Shown: positions 23,992 to 34,959, numbered from the stretch's first letter. The stretch is DNA of 64,000 nucleotides from Metallyticus violacea (GCA_030762175.1 CM060831.1:5223001-5287000), one strand, 5' to 3'. A program made the numbers and translations. Notes: a model not told the origin generated them from the sequence alone.

Positions 23992-25276
23992 CGGAGTAGA
24001 TCCATAAGTTTCCAGTCTCGCCGATAAGGATTAACGCCTTCACAAAAGCCTCTGGTGTCATACCTTATCTGTTAAATAAATAAGTGCAGCTCTAACGGTG
24101 TTCAGTTGTTCAGATATAGTTACATAAAGAAGGTTGTGTGTAGAAGATTGTTACATGTTCAGAATGGAGTTTCGAGCTGTTATTAAGTTCTTCACAAAAG
24201 AAGGACTTACTGCAAATGAAATTAAACAGCGATTGGACGGTGTATATGGGGAAACAATCCCTCATACTCTACCGTAAAAGAATGGGTCAAATTTTTTCGA
24301 ATGGGTCGAGGAAGCATTTAAGACGAAGAGCATGCAGGTCGGCCCTTGGAGGTGCTCACTCCTGAAAACATCGCTCTTTGGAAGGAGAAATTATGGAAGA
24401 CCGGCGGCTCAAAGTTACAGAAATAGCAGCAAGGTTGGATCTTTCTAAAACAACAGTCCTTCGAATTATTCATGAACATTTAAACATGAATAAGGTTAGT
24501 GCAAGATGGGTGCCTAGACTTCTTTCCTCAGTCCAACAGCAGCAACGAGTCATCTGTTGTCAGGTATTTTTGGATGCCGTGGCAACGAAAGAGAAGTTCT
24601 GCAAACCATTGTTACAGGAGATGAAACTATGGTCCTCTACTATGATCCCTTGTCCAAAAGAGAATCAATGGAGTGGCGTAAACCTGGCGAAGCACCGCAT
24701 CTAAAGACCAAGGTCACTCAGTTAACCAAGAAGATCATGGCCACAATCTTTTGGGACTGTGAAAGAATACTCTTCATTGACTTCAAGGAGAGGAACATCA
24801 CAGTAATGGGGAGTACTATGCTGACCTACTGCACAGACTACGTGCTTCCATCAAAGAGAAAAGGCGAGGAAAATTCGAGTGGTGGTGTGCGTCTTCTTCA
24901 CGACAACGTACCTGTGCACACAACTTTTGTTGCAAAGGAAGCTGAGAAGAAATGTGACTTCAAGGTAATGGACCATCCACCTTACAGCCCAGATCTAGTT
25001 CCCAGTGACTATTTCCTCTTCTCAAAACTCAAGAAGGACCTTCGAGAAAGGAAATGTAAGTGTGACGAAGAAGTGATAGATGCTGTTTATGCGCATTTTG
25101 ACTATTTTACAAGACTTCTGACTATTTTGGGGGTGTGGGATTGAAATGTTAATGCAAAGATGTGAGAAGTATATTGCAATAAAGGATAACTAACTATATT
25201 CAAAAGTGAAATATAGTTTTTGTCTTTTATCATACCTAGAAAATTATTAGGCCGGAAACTTATGGACTGATCCTCG
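23992..25276 (+). mobile_element. MLE-A2, full-length mariner-like element
   Basis: TA duplications lie at 23990-23991 and 25277-25278. The left end reads CGGAGTAGATCCATAAGT and the right end is the same family terminus, ending in GATCCTCG. The length of 1285 bp is close to MLE-A1 (1266) and MLE-A4 (1277). It is the copy with the longest open transposase part. Confidence 0.93.
24155..25144 (+). pseudogene. Mariner transposase of MLE-A2, frameshifted, catalytic triad kept
   Basis: The start is taken at ATG 24155 because it aligns with the MECRAVVKFF start of MLE-A1. A one-base deletion near 24255 and a stop replacing a glutamate codon near 24320 break the N-terminal domain. From 24557 to 25144 the frame is open for 195 codons and keeps all three catalytic aspartates: GDET (gac/gat codon at 24620), HDN (24902) and APSD-type SDYF (25007), the last two exactly 34 residues apart. 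Between about 24798 and 24880 a one-base deletion and a later one-base insertion put roughly 30 residues out of frame before frame is restored. The enzyme would cut at the element's inverted ends and insert at TA, but this protein is not expected to work. Confidence 0.9.
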
Positions 25277-25284
25277 TATTTGCT

Positions 25285-25440
25285 TAGATCACAAGCTGTA
25301 AACAACTTCTAAATTAACACAATACTGATAACAAAATATGACGATTCTTTACTAATTAGCTTTTCCCCGCCAGCCATTGCTTTGCCAAAGCGACGTTTCG
25401 TTTTCTCACCGGCGAAAAATATTGTTCGTATTAGGTAACC
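25285..25440. other. Unassigned sequence
   Basis: Short spacer between MLE-A2 and a decayed SINE-B. Confidence 0.4.
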
Positions 25441-25441
25441 C

Positions 25442-25605
25442 AGCTATTCGCTAAAGCCGTGCCCCAAACGCCAAGAGATTTGAATCACACAGTAGACTCC
25501 CTTCCCAAAATCCCTTTCTCAAATTATCATTTCTCATATAATCAATTCGTGTGTCTACCGTCTGTGATGCCAAGGGCGTTAAACAACTTTTTTAAAGAAA
25601 AAAGA
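25442..25605 (+). mobile_element. Old SINE-B copy
   Basis: The tail words CTGTGATGCC and GGGCGTTAAACA followed by a T/A run match SINE-B copies at 26.0, 48.3 and 57.8 kb. Upstream TTTCTCA...ATTTCTCATATAATC matches their middle. The head (about 25450-25495) is too changed to show clear A and B boxes. Confidence 0.5.
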
Positions 25606-26014
25606 ACAATACAAGAATCGACAAAAGTCAGGCACATACATACGTACTCTGGAAGAGCTGGGAAACGTCGCCCGAGGAAATATCTCTATTGTGTAAATGG
25701 CACTGCAGCGAGTTGAGGCAAGAAGGCAGACTTGCAGCTACCCATTTCGTAATAGACATGTAAAGTACTTATTTGTTGTGACGCATTAGGCCTCTATCAA
25801 AGTAATAAAATTTATAATGAAACGTAAGCAGTAATAAGGCAACACACATCTGAATAGTATAAATAAAGTGCTAATAATGAATGATTGACGTAATGTAAAT
25901 AAAATGAAAAGTTATGGTACAATCCCTACAAATGACAACCCATACACGTAGATCATAAAAACAAGTGGACATTAATATACAAATAAAACTTCATGTACAA
26001 TCAGTTCGGTCTCA

Positions 26015-26268
26015 CCCCCACGGTAGCCGAGGTCGTTAAGGTGCGAACTCGTGGGAGGTCTGGTGTTCGAATTCCGCCAGGACCGTCCTCCCTGACTGAG
26101 GCTTCCCCCCCCCCCCCCAGTTTTTCCTCAGTCCTCACAAATGGCAAATCCCGGGGAGGTACCCTAAAATTAAGCCTTAAAAACTCCTTTCCCAATTTAT
26201 TTCATCTCGTGTATCACCAGTGGTGTCTCAGTAGTAAAAACGGGCGTTAAACACTATTTAAAAACAAA
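26015..26268 (+). mobile_element. SINE-B copy with tRNA-like head and target duplication
   Basis: The head begins near CGGTAGCCGAGGTCGTTAAG, with an A-box-like region of leucine/serine tRNA type, and has a B box GTGTTCGAATTCC. A poly-C run (26107-26120) follows. The conserved centre is TTTTTCCTCAGTCC...AAATGGCAAAT. The tail GGGCGTTAAACACTATT ends the element. Flanks AGTTCGGTCTCA (26003-26014) and AGCTCGGTCTCA (26269-26280) form a 12-base duplication with one mismatch. This is a pol III-derived retroposon moved by a LINE's enzymes. No protein is encoded; the open frames across it are shadows. Confidence 0.9.
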
Positions 26269-26399
26269 AGCTCGGTCTCAAAAATGAAAATGTTTTACTA
26301 CAGCGTTTCCTCAGCTTGCTGACATTCTTTCGTCATCTTGGTCTGTACTGAACTATCCGCGTTTATAGGACATTTTCTTTCCATGTCATTAATTACGAT

Positions 26400-27326
26400 G
26401 GTAATTCAGTAAGTAACTTACAACTGGATATAGACGTTAAACAAATTTGAAAAATACTTTTATTTTTCAACATAATCTCCCTCTACCTTGAGACACTTTC
26501 ACAAGCCCCTGAAATCCAACAGCATAAAATTATTTGGGCTCCTGTCGGGACCGGGCGGTGACTTTCCTTTCTACACCTTCATTGTGGGAAAACGTTGACC
26601 CGAAAGTAGATGGCTAAGAGAGCGTTGTCATGCAAGAGGATCCCTTACAGTGAATAGCCTTATGAATTTCCCTGAGGATGTTACAGTAGAAGTCGGCATT
26701 TACGGTTTGTCTTGCAGTAGGAATTCGGTGAGCAGTAAGTGTTAGTGATCCCAGAACACTGTGATCATCACTTTCCTGGATGTTTCCACTCCATTGACGC
26801 GAGGTTTGTCTAGAGCTGGTAATGAACCCAAGATTCGTTACTTGGGTCAAATAAGGACAAGTATATCGTGTTCTTAATCGTGGTAGCGAATGAGATGCTG
26901 TGATGTCAAACACTTTCTTTACATTTTGTGTTGTGGGGTGAGCATTCACGGTACTTTGTGAAAACATAACCTGTCATAATTATGAACAACCAATAGCAAC
27001 GGCTATAATTATCCCTCTATCTCTTTGATTAAGTCTTCAACTTACTGCAAATACGTGTCAGTCCATCAGAGAACTTCTGCACCTAATTCTAAACAGCTTG
27101 ACGTGACAGGCATAACTTTTGCTCATAAAAATAGCACAACTGAGTGCTGTTCGAGGGTTATATATTCTCTCAGATGCACTGCCATCTTGCAGCTGCTGTT
27201 TCGCTGTTGCAAACATCAATTGTCTCCAATTCCTATCGGACTAATGCTGCTATCTAGTGGCAATAGCCTCAGTCAAACATGTAATACACCACATAAATTT
27301 GAAACTTACTTAATAACTTACCCTCG
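26400..27326 (-). pseudogene. Mariner-like transposase relic (MLE-U)
   Basis: The minus-strand frame 26614-26967 reads NLGFITSSRQTSRQWSGNIQ, matching the usual TWVHHFxPETKRQSMEWRH region after the first aspartate. It continues SVLGSLTLTA...TVNADFYCNILREIHKAIH, matching the GxTINADxYCxTLxxLxxAI region, and CKGSSCMTTLS, where HDNA would follow. Stops and shifts break it. The right boundary is suggested by a CGAGGGTAAG-type terminus read on the minus strand at about 27310-27326, followed by TA; the left boundary near 26400 is less certain. The terminus begins like MLE-A but diverges after the first bases. Confidence 0.65.
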
Positions 27327-27516
27327 TACTTCTAAATCATTTGTCTTGTTTATTTCATCTCTGGTTTCTTCATTCTTTTATCAAATTCTGAAGGAATGAA
27401 AGCTATTGTGGTTATACCAATGGAAAGATATTTTACTAGTCTATTCAAATCTCTATCGATCCTACCTACTAGGTACCACACAGGTATATATAAAAACGTG
27501 TCATTTTTTTATCTGT

Positions 27517-27534
27517 ATGTGTGTGTGTGTGTGT
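27517..27534. repeat. (GT)n microsatellite
   Basis: A short GT run immediately upstream of the degenerate minisatellite. Confidence 0.9.
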
Positions 27535-28530
27535 CAACGCTCTAGCGATCGCAATTTTGGTTTTTTCTCAACGAAACTCGGCACATAGCCATCAATTAAC
27601 AAACGATTCGTCAAGTAAGTTAACCAGCAAAATTGGACCATTGGGGAGAGGGGTTTAACCTACAGTGAAAGTTTTAAAAAACAAAATGTTTAAAATAAAT
27701 GTGTAAATGTAGTTTTTGAAAATCAGGACGAATTTTAAAAATCGCTTTAGCGGCTACAATTTTAAACCTTTTTAAAGGAAACTCAGTATATACCATTAAA
27801 ATAAAGTAGAAAAAATAGTTTTTGAAAATTAGTGAAATCGGACTATGAGGAAGGGGTTTACCTGAAACCCAAAATTTAAAAATTTTCTAGAAGCACTAGT
27901 AATTTTTTTTTTCACAACAAAGTTTGGCATATATAATTTAATTTAAATAACGAAAATAGTTTTTGAAAATTGTCAGATTGGGGGTTAAGCCGAAATTAAA
28001 AAATCGCTCTAACGGCCGCAGTTTTAATTTTTTAAAGGAAATTCGATGTATGATATTGAAATAAAATAAGAAATACAGTTTTTGTAAAATCAGCGAAATT
28101 GGAGTATTAAGGAGGTTAGTCAAAATTTAAAAATACCTCTAGCGGCATTTATATTTGTTTTGCAACGAAACTCCGTAGATACCATTTAAATAGCGCAAGA
28201 AAAATAGTTAAAGACAATAAGAGGGTTATCTGAAACCCAAAATTTAAAAGTTACACTAGAAGCAACAATAATTGGATTTTTCCAACAAAACTTGGCATAT
28301 GCCATTTAAATAAAAAAAAAATAGTTTTTGAAAATATCAGATTATTGGGAGCGGGGGTTATATATGAAAAACTCTAGGGGTTAAGTCCAAATTTAAAAAT
28401 CATTCTAACGGCTGCAATTTAAATTTTTTAAAGAAAAATCGATATATGACATTGAAATAAAATAAGAAAAATAGTTTCTGGAAATCAGCGAAATAGGACT
28501 ATTAGAAGTAAAGGTATACTTGAAAAGGAA
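27535..28530 (+). repeat. Degenerate minisatellite with three-monomer higher-order pattern
   Basis: Seven to eight diverged units of about 105-150 bases each. The landmark AAATAGTTTTTGAAAAT (or variants) recurs at about 27708, 27813, 27954, 28073, 28203, 28319 and 28470. Between landmarks come a GGGGGTTA-like word, AAATTTAAAAAT, CTCTAGCGGC or CTAGAAGCA, a T-rich stretch, then AACTTGGCATATGCCATTTAAAT or TCGATGTATGACATTGAAAT. By their internal words the units fall into three types (Y, X, Z). The last six run Y-X-Z-Y-X-Z with a period of about 365-397 bases. The first unit is of X type, and a half-unit precedes it. A single unit with the same flanks lies at 12.5 kb. There is no coding potential. 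Function is unknown; it could be the internal array of a non-autonomous transposon. Confidence 0.85.
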
Positions 28531-29200
28531 TGTTTAATTTTCTCTATGTTATTTTAAAATAAAATGATAAATTAATTCAGCATATAAACTGTATTTATAA
28601 CAATACATATGTTTTATATTTAACAGAAGCATCGTCGTGAAGATAACAAATGTGAAATGTGTGAGAATTATATTTGTATGTAAGAGCGCTCTGTAATAAC
28701 CTTCAGAAAACGTTTACGTTACATGTTAATAACATTTAAATTAAATTTCAAAGCCACTGAAAATCGATGTAACGTTCGATTGTTTTTATTTGCTCTGTTC
28801 GTTGTAATTGTTTTTAAATAGAAGCATGTTTTTGTTTTATTGAAACATATGAACATTTTAAATGCAAATTGTAAAGATGATATCAAGGGCTCAGTTCGTA
28901 AACATGGTTATATTTAAAAATGTTTAAAAATACTCACACAGTTTAGCTTTGTGTATCAATGGTCATATATTTCATTTAATTAATAATATACATTAATTTT
29001 TGCGCTTTAATCTCAATAATAATAATAATAATAATAATAATGTAATTTCTCTTTTGTAATACTGATAAACTGCAAGAATTCTAATTTTGTTCTCCTAACA
29101 ACACACAGTGATGCCATAACTTGTTTCATTTCATTAATGATTTGTTTTTATCAGAAGCTATTCATCTCGGTGAGGTTTACGCAACTCCTGCGTGATGGAC
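28531..29200 (+). repeat. Downstream flank of the minisatellite element
   Basis: GCGCTCTGTAATAACCTTCA (about 28686) and TTTACGCAACTCCTGCGTGA (about 29176) match, in the same order, the flank of the lone monomer at 12.6 kb. There they are only about 50 bases apart, but here they are about 490 apart. The intervening AT-rich DNA, with an (AAT)n run at 29015-29042, is probably an insertion or was deleted in the other copy. Confidence 0.6.
29015..29042. repeat. (AAT)n microsatellite
   Basis: A run of AAT units within the AT-rich flank of the minisatellite element. Confidence 0.95.
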
Positions 29201-29689
29201 TTTTCATGATATGATAAAGATCTAGTACTAATCTCATTTCTCCATTTATACTGCTCTGCCATTGTCCATTCTTCTGACACATTTATCAATGTTGGAAATG
29301 ACATAACACTATATAATTAAGATTGTTTCTTCCTTTTCAATAGAACAGTTTTTATTGAGCGCAGGTGTGTTGGTATTTTCAATATCTTTGTTTTGATTAT
29401 AGAATAAATAGCACCCTACGTAATTAAATCCTCTGACCTGCGCAAAAGCATCATCATTAAAATTATTTTGAACGCAGTAGGTTCTAATCAATTAAAACAT
29501 TAGTTTTAGGAGAAAATATTTTAAGAGTGTACATATTTGCTATACTACTTGACGTATAAATTGCCCTGTATATTGCAGTAATTATTTACCAGGTAGATAT
29601 TCCCCTTGTTAAATATATTGTTTTTCTGTTTATTTTGTTTATGTATTCCGAAATAATCTATTATATATTTTTTGTTTCATAATTATATA

Positions 29690-29838
29690 ATTATATTAAC
29701 GCTTAAGAGTTAAATATTTGGTTTGTGTAATTTTGTATATTTTCTAGTGTATTGGGTACGCATATACTGTTCTAGGACCCAGCGACATGGATGAGCTAGA
29801 TTTGTAACAAATATATTTTGTAAATAAATACACTACTA
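29690..29838 (+). mobile_element. Probable LINE 3' untranslated end
   Basis: The stretch ends TTGTAACAAATATATTTTGT, AAATAAATAC and then (ACT)n. This resembles insect LINE 3' ends of the Jockey/CR1/RTE type, which finish in short repeats. No coding part is joined to it, so it would be a strongly 5'-truncated insertion. The call is by general resemblance only. Confidence 0.4.
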
Positions 29839-29839
29839 C

Positions 29840-31800
29840 TACTGTCTGTAATGTTTAAACATTGCCTGGTTATTAGCAAACAACAGTGTAGATTTTTTAA
29901 AAACTTAAAAGCATTAAGAAATTACTTTCATAGATATTGGGATATATCCCTGAGTGGAATAAACCCTGCACAGTATATGCAAGATAACTCCATTTGTTGC
30001 CAAGGATACAGAATTCACGCTGCAAGGTGGAATAGTTAACCACTGTACATAATGCGCATCTCGCTCTGTTTTCAATAAATTCGAATTGTGCAGATGGCGC
30101 GCTTGCAGAGTTCTAATTGAAATCTCGGAGAAATTGATGAGCTCTAAGTGTAAATGTCAATTTGTACAGCTGTTACCGGTGTAATATTGTAGAGGACTCT
30201 CCCCACGTGGAAATTACTTCCTGACTCCCTGCAGCCCCGAGCAGCCGACGGCACCTGCTCATATTTCATCTGAGGTGCAGCCATTGAACACCAATAAATA
30301 TTGCAAATTAATATTTCTTTGAAAATAATTTATTTAAAGGGGTGAAGAGTATCTTGAAGTTTGTTACTTTTCTTGTTTTAATGCTGTAAGTTAAAGTATA
30401 TCTGTAAAAATTAACAATTTCAAAGTAAATAAACTAGACATTTATAAAATAGATGATATTACTCGTGTACATGTCATATATTAAGTTTCTCGTAAGAAAT
30501 GTCGGTTTTTAAGTTTGGTGTTTTATAGATTTTGGTTTGGCCATTATTCACAGGATGTTGTGAAACTGCGAGCATGTGACAGTCGTCAGGTGTTAAAGCA
30601 TGGGGCGGTAATTGGTGGGTGTTGGTGTGTACGGGGGGTGCGGCTGACCGCTGAGTAGTTGTTTCGCTGTTGTTGTGGATGTTATCATTTCAGGGTTTGC
30701 TATGCTGGATGTTTTGTGACCTTTTCAGGCCAGCAAAGGGTATTTTCTCACCAACCACATGACATTGTCTATCTCATTATTTATTCATCATGTAATGTTT
30801 TCTCATTTTAGGTCGGACTGTCCATGGAGACCTGAGTTCTAGATATCACTTTTTCTAGCTGCTAACTGTTAGACAACTCTTTGTTGTCAGTCTACGCCAC
30901 AGTTAACTAAGCAACTCTTCCTTCTTACTTATGACTTCTTGTAACCAACTTTTTCCTCGTAACTCTGTAACTCTTAACTTGTCAGCCCTTCACTAACCAA
31001 CTAGCGAACTTTTTTTTCGTGGGCCTCGAGTCAACGCTTACACTCCGTTTTTCTATCTCTTAGCCCCTCCTTGCGCTAAATTAAATTCCGGATTATTTTA
31101 AAGTCAGAGTGAATTCCAGGCTCCCTTATTGGAAATTCTGTGATATTTATTGTTGTACAGACTGGCTCCGATTCGTGCTATTTTAGTTAACGTCCATTGG
31201 TAATTGCAAGTTCTGTTCTCGGTTTCACCCCAATCCCGTTTTCCTAGAAACAGTCTGTCATAAATTTCGGCATTTTCCTTATATGCTGAACTTTTAAAGT
31301 GATAGCCCTTTCCTCCCTTAGTGACTTTTAGATCGTCAAATGTTCTCAGATACCGCACGCTTTTATCCATCCCTATTTCCTGGGACATTTTATTTTTGTG
31401 GTGAGGACCTTTAATGTGCCCCGTACTATTTCATATCTGTCATCTTCAATACATTTTCAGAAATCTGTACTTTCTTCGTCTTTTGTCCTTCACTCCGTTA
31501 GTTAAGCAATGTAGTGGAAAGTGGAAATGACCTTTTTGCAGTATGCCGGCAATGTTAGCTCTAAAATATTCGCACTGATGAAAAGTAACAATTCTTAGCC
31601 CTATCTCTGTCTCTTTCTCTACCTGCCTGCCTCAGGTCAACCGCCGACAATCCTTTCCTTAAACATACATTGCTATAGCTCTGTCTCTCTCTCTCTACAG
31701 ATGTTTCACAGTCATCATATAAATAAATGCTATACCTCCATCCTGCTCGTATATGCTCAACATATTCCTATTTGCTCAGATATTTACATACATAAAATAT
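29840..31800. other. Unassigned region with one unrecognised minus-strand frame
   Basis: The frame at 31104-31388 (-, 94 codons) starts MSQEIGMDKSVRYLRTFDDL and is hydrophilic with K/R and Y residues. I cannot assign it to a family and see no clear splice sites around it. Pyrimidine-rich runs lie at 31610-31700. A GT/GG-rich stretch lies at 30600-30660. Confidence 0.4.
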
Positions 31801-31819
31801 TACAATATGAACTTAATAT

Positions 31820-32625
31820 TAAGGGGTTCTGAGTTTCGGTTCCAAGCACTATTAGAAGCAAACTGCTGCCGCGAAGTGAAATGAGTGTGTATCGCAATGG
31901 TTCCAGAGTTTCACTAATACAGAAGAAAACACTAGATTTGCCACGTCCTGGAAGACTTAAGTTGTGGTTGAGAATACGCGCAGTTTTGGAAGAAACCCGC
32001 AAAAAGTACTTGCAGGCTGTCAGAAGAACTTGATGCATCAAAAAGTACATCACCATATTAAGACACTTAAAATACAGAAGCTATAGATCTAAACAGGCGC
32101 AACGCACAGCGGATATTTGTACTGGGCTTATCGCAAATCCCATGTATGAGAGATTTATCAAGAGAAATGTCATTTGTGATGAATAATAAGTGTATACCGC
32201 AACTCTGACACCTGACACCTTCCCGTTAGCCTGGTACAAACGTCGGTTCTTCCACAAAGTAAGTTACGTGGGAGTTAATTCTAAACGGCCGTGCAGTAGA
32301 AGCGAATATTTACTGGAAGCTTTGAGACAGAGGTACCCAACATTAGTTAATTAGAGTAAGAATTATCTTGCAGAAGGACAATACCGCTCGAAAAGCACAG
32401 ATATTGGAAGCGACCTGACTGCTACGATACCCAGCATGTAGCCCTGCTCTTGTGTCTTCAGATTAATATCTGTTTCGATCCATGGCCAGTTTCCTTCGTG
32501 GAAGAAATTTCCAAAACATTGCAGCCGTGGAAGTTGGCGTCACCGAATTCTTTGCACCAAAATCCAGAAAGTGAATAACAAATCTGGCTCAAGACTATAT
32601 AATGTAATGACCTGTATAAAATTCA
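31820..32625 (+). pseudogene. Mariner-like transposase relic (MLE-M)
   Basis: In order on the plus strand: RPGRLKLWLRIRAVLEETRK (about 31946-32005); TADICTGLIANPMYERFIKR followed by NVICDE, the first catalytic region (about 32110-32185); QKDNTARKAQILEA (about 32374-32415), the QDNARPH region with residues lost; PACSPALVSSD-stop-YLFRSM (about 32430-32485), the YSPDLAPSDYHLFRSM region; and FLRGRNFQNIAAVEVGVTEF (about 32490-32550), the C-terminal region. DYxLFRSM is typical of mauritiana-type mariners. Several stops make it dead. Confidence 0.72.
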
Positions 32626-32639
32626 TTAGAGACTAAACC

Positions 32640-32970
32640 GGTTAATAGAAAATCCCCAAAGAAAGCAATAAACAAACAAAAAAATCGGTTAATTACTTTC
32701 TCTGACAAAAAAAGATGTTAATGTTATTTTTACGAACTCTAAGAAAAAACTCTCACTAGGTTTCGGATTCATATACCCTAAAAGTCTTACATGTGCAAAA
32801 ACATGCAATAGCCCTTTGTAACCAGCCAGTAAACAGCAAAATTACAAAACACTTCTAACAATTTCTGAAGATTTTTTATAGTAATACTTTGTTATCTCCA
32901 ATTAAATTTTTCAAGACTCAAACGCCACATCATGTTATTGGGTAAAATGTTAAGTAAGTCAATTAGATTT
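32640..32970. other. Unassigned sequence
   Basis: AT-rich spacer before MLE-A3. Nothing is recognised. Confidence 0.4.
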
Positions 32971-32971
32971 A

Positions 32972-33437
32972 CGATGTAGGTTCATAAGTTTCCGGCCTAA
33001 CCATTTTCTATGTATAATATATTTCACTTTTCAATATGGCTACTTTATATTGCAATACAGTTCTTGCATCTTTGAATTAATATTTCAATCCCCCTCCATC
33101 AAAATAGTCAGAAGTCTTGTCTGCAAAATGGGCATAAACAGCGCCCAACGCTTATTCGTCACACTTAAATTTCCTTTCTCGAAGGTTCCTCTTGAGTTAT
33201 AAGAAGAGAAAATAGTTACTGGGAGCTATATCTGGACTGTAGGGCAGATGGTCGATCTCCTTGAAGCCACATTTCTTCACAGCATCCTTTGCAACGAGCT
33301 GTGTGCACAGGCGCGTTGTTGTGAAGAAGGCGCACGCCACCACTCAGCTTTCCTCACCTTTTCTCTATGATGGAAGCACGTAGTCTGTGCAGTAGGCCAG
33401 CTTAGTACTCCCTTAGAAACTTATGGGCCTACCCTTA
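32972..33437 (-). mobile_element. MLE-A3, internally deleted mariner (466 bp)
   Basis: Minus-strand MLE-A copy with both ends. The left boundary follows a TA at 32970-32971 and the right boundary precedes TA at 33438-33439. The sequence from 32972 to about 33410 matches the 3' half of the family: 3' untranslated region, C-terminal codons, SDYF and HDN regions. It then jumps near 33412 directly to the last 25 or so bases of the 5' inverted end. About 0.8 kb of the transposase 5' half is missing. Such internally deleted copies can be moved by a transposase made elsewhere. Confidence 0.88.
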
Positions 33438-33649
33438 TAACTGTATCAGCAGAAATATAAGGACTCTAGGTATAAACGTTACATCGCCTTCGAGCACACA
33501 TCTAAAAACTGTATTTTTTGTTTGTTTTAACCATTTAAAATCGTTCATATATGGTAACATTTTTTTTAACCTTCTAATTTTGTTTAGCAGGCTTTCATAA
33601 TAGCGACGGTTTACGAATGCACGCAATCTATTGATAGGGCGATGAACTG

Positions 33650-33725
33650 AAAATGATACGCCATGCAGACGCTAGATGGTGAAGGTAAACAGAGTGTGCA
33701 GTGAAAGGACAGTGTACATTTGTTT
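33650..33725 (+). repeat. Fragment shared with the 5' end of the 55.8 kb mariner
   Basis: GCTAGATGG...AGAGT(G/A)TG...AGTGT(A/T)C recurs with similar spacing at about 55863-55920, upstream of the start of that transposase relic. The match is short and stops near 33725. Confidence 0.35.
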
Positions 33726-34126
33726 TTCGTAAATTTTATTAGTGTTCTCGAGAGTGCATTTGATTATCAACAGCTAAAGTAGGAGTATTTAAATAAGTAC
33801 ATTTGAATAAAAAGTTGATCTATCTATTTTCTTTATACATGTAACCAGCACTTATGAGTTAACATAACCAATAAGCGTGCCTTTCATTAATGAAGTTGTA
33901 TTTAGAACATGTGAACATTCAGCAAATTATCTCGCGAACCGCCACTGATTTTCAAGACCTCAGAATTTGTTGAAAAGGAGAAAATGGATCATTATTGTTG
34001 CAACAGGTACCGTTATTGCACATTACAGAACAATAGAAGTATTTTAAACAGAAATGGCCGTATGCCAAAGTCATCCATAACAATATCCCTGAAGAAAGTT
34101 GCTCTGGATTCTAAATAACTATGTCA

Positions 34127-34405
34127 GTCCTGGTGGTGTAGTGGTTACCATACTTGACTCCTATACCCAAGATCGCGGGTTCGAACCAGGCCAGGACCGA
34201 TGGATTTTTTCGGGCGTAAAAATCCTAAGTATGGCTTCCTTCGGAAGGAAAGTAAAGTCATGGGTCCCGTGTCGTACATTTACGGCACGAAAAAGAACCT
34301 CAAGCCTGAAAGAAGAGGCCTCTGAGCAAAATTTGTCGGCCGTTTCACGTCTGAATTGAATGGGACGCTGATGACCTGAGATGTTAAAATGATAAATCAA
34401 TCAAA
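34127..34405 (+). mobile_element. SINE-A copy 2 (plus, near full length)
   Basis: The tRNA-like head has an A box TGGTGTAGTGG and a B box GGGTTCGAACC. The body has the CTTCCTTCGGAAGG palindrome and CCTCAAGCCTGAAAG, then GGGACGCTGATGACCTGAGA. The second arm of the terminal hairpin is lost and the copy ends in a poly-A of about 14 bases. No clean target duplication was found. The frames across it encode nothing. Confidence 0.92.
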
Positions 34406-34419
34406 AAAAAAAAAAACTA

Positions 34420-34955
34420 TAATAACAGTTTATCTCTGCTCATTAATAAGAAAACTATGACCTGCCAAGTTGCAATAAAATTGCCCAATGGCAAGAACCC
34501 CTCAGTCTGATATCCACCAACCACCACTGTATACGACATTAACTGTGCGTTCCATGTTTTCAGCTATCGCCATAAACCCCTCGCTGAGAGCGTAAACTCC
34601 TTTGCAGGCTACGAAAGGAAATTTAGTCCACAACTTGTAGTTTCGGAAGTCTGTTCAATTTATAAACACATTTGTTAGCCCCCTGTAGACAGGCGCATGT
34701 CATAAATCAGTGTAAAAGTTTGGAAGGGAGGGGGGCGAGATTTGTAAGCGAAAACTTTGTTCATTGGGTATTTATAGACCATAATCGTGTTTACCGCACA
34801 ATGGGTTCAATTTTACATGTCACAGGAGGTTTATCCAAAAGCTTTCCGGTTACTTTTGCCAAGGAAAAGCCACGGCTGTTGTTTCGGAGAATAGAACAAA
34901 ACAGTTTTAGTTTTGTATTGTTCTTCCACACTAGCCGTATTTCGGACATAAGTTG
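34420..34955. other. Unassigned sequence
   Basis: A 96-codon plus frame at 34672-34962 has no motif that I recognise. It runs into the SINE-C head. Confidence 0.4.
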
Positions 34956-34959
34956 GAAA

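Noticed and set aside
26001..26250. Open frames on both strands across SINE-B
   Set aside because: They arise from the tRNA-derived sequence and its poly-C run; SINEs encode no protein.
30870..31010. Recurring AACT-type words as a possible short tandem repeat
   Set aside because: The spacing is irregular and there is no consistent unit.
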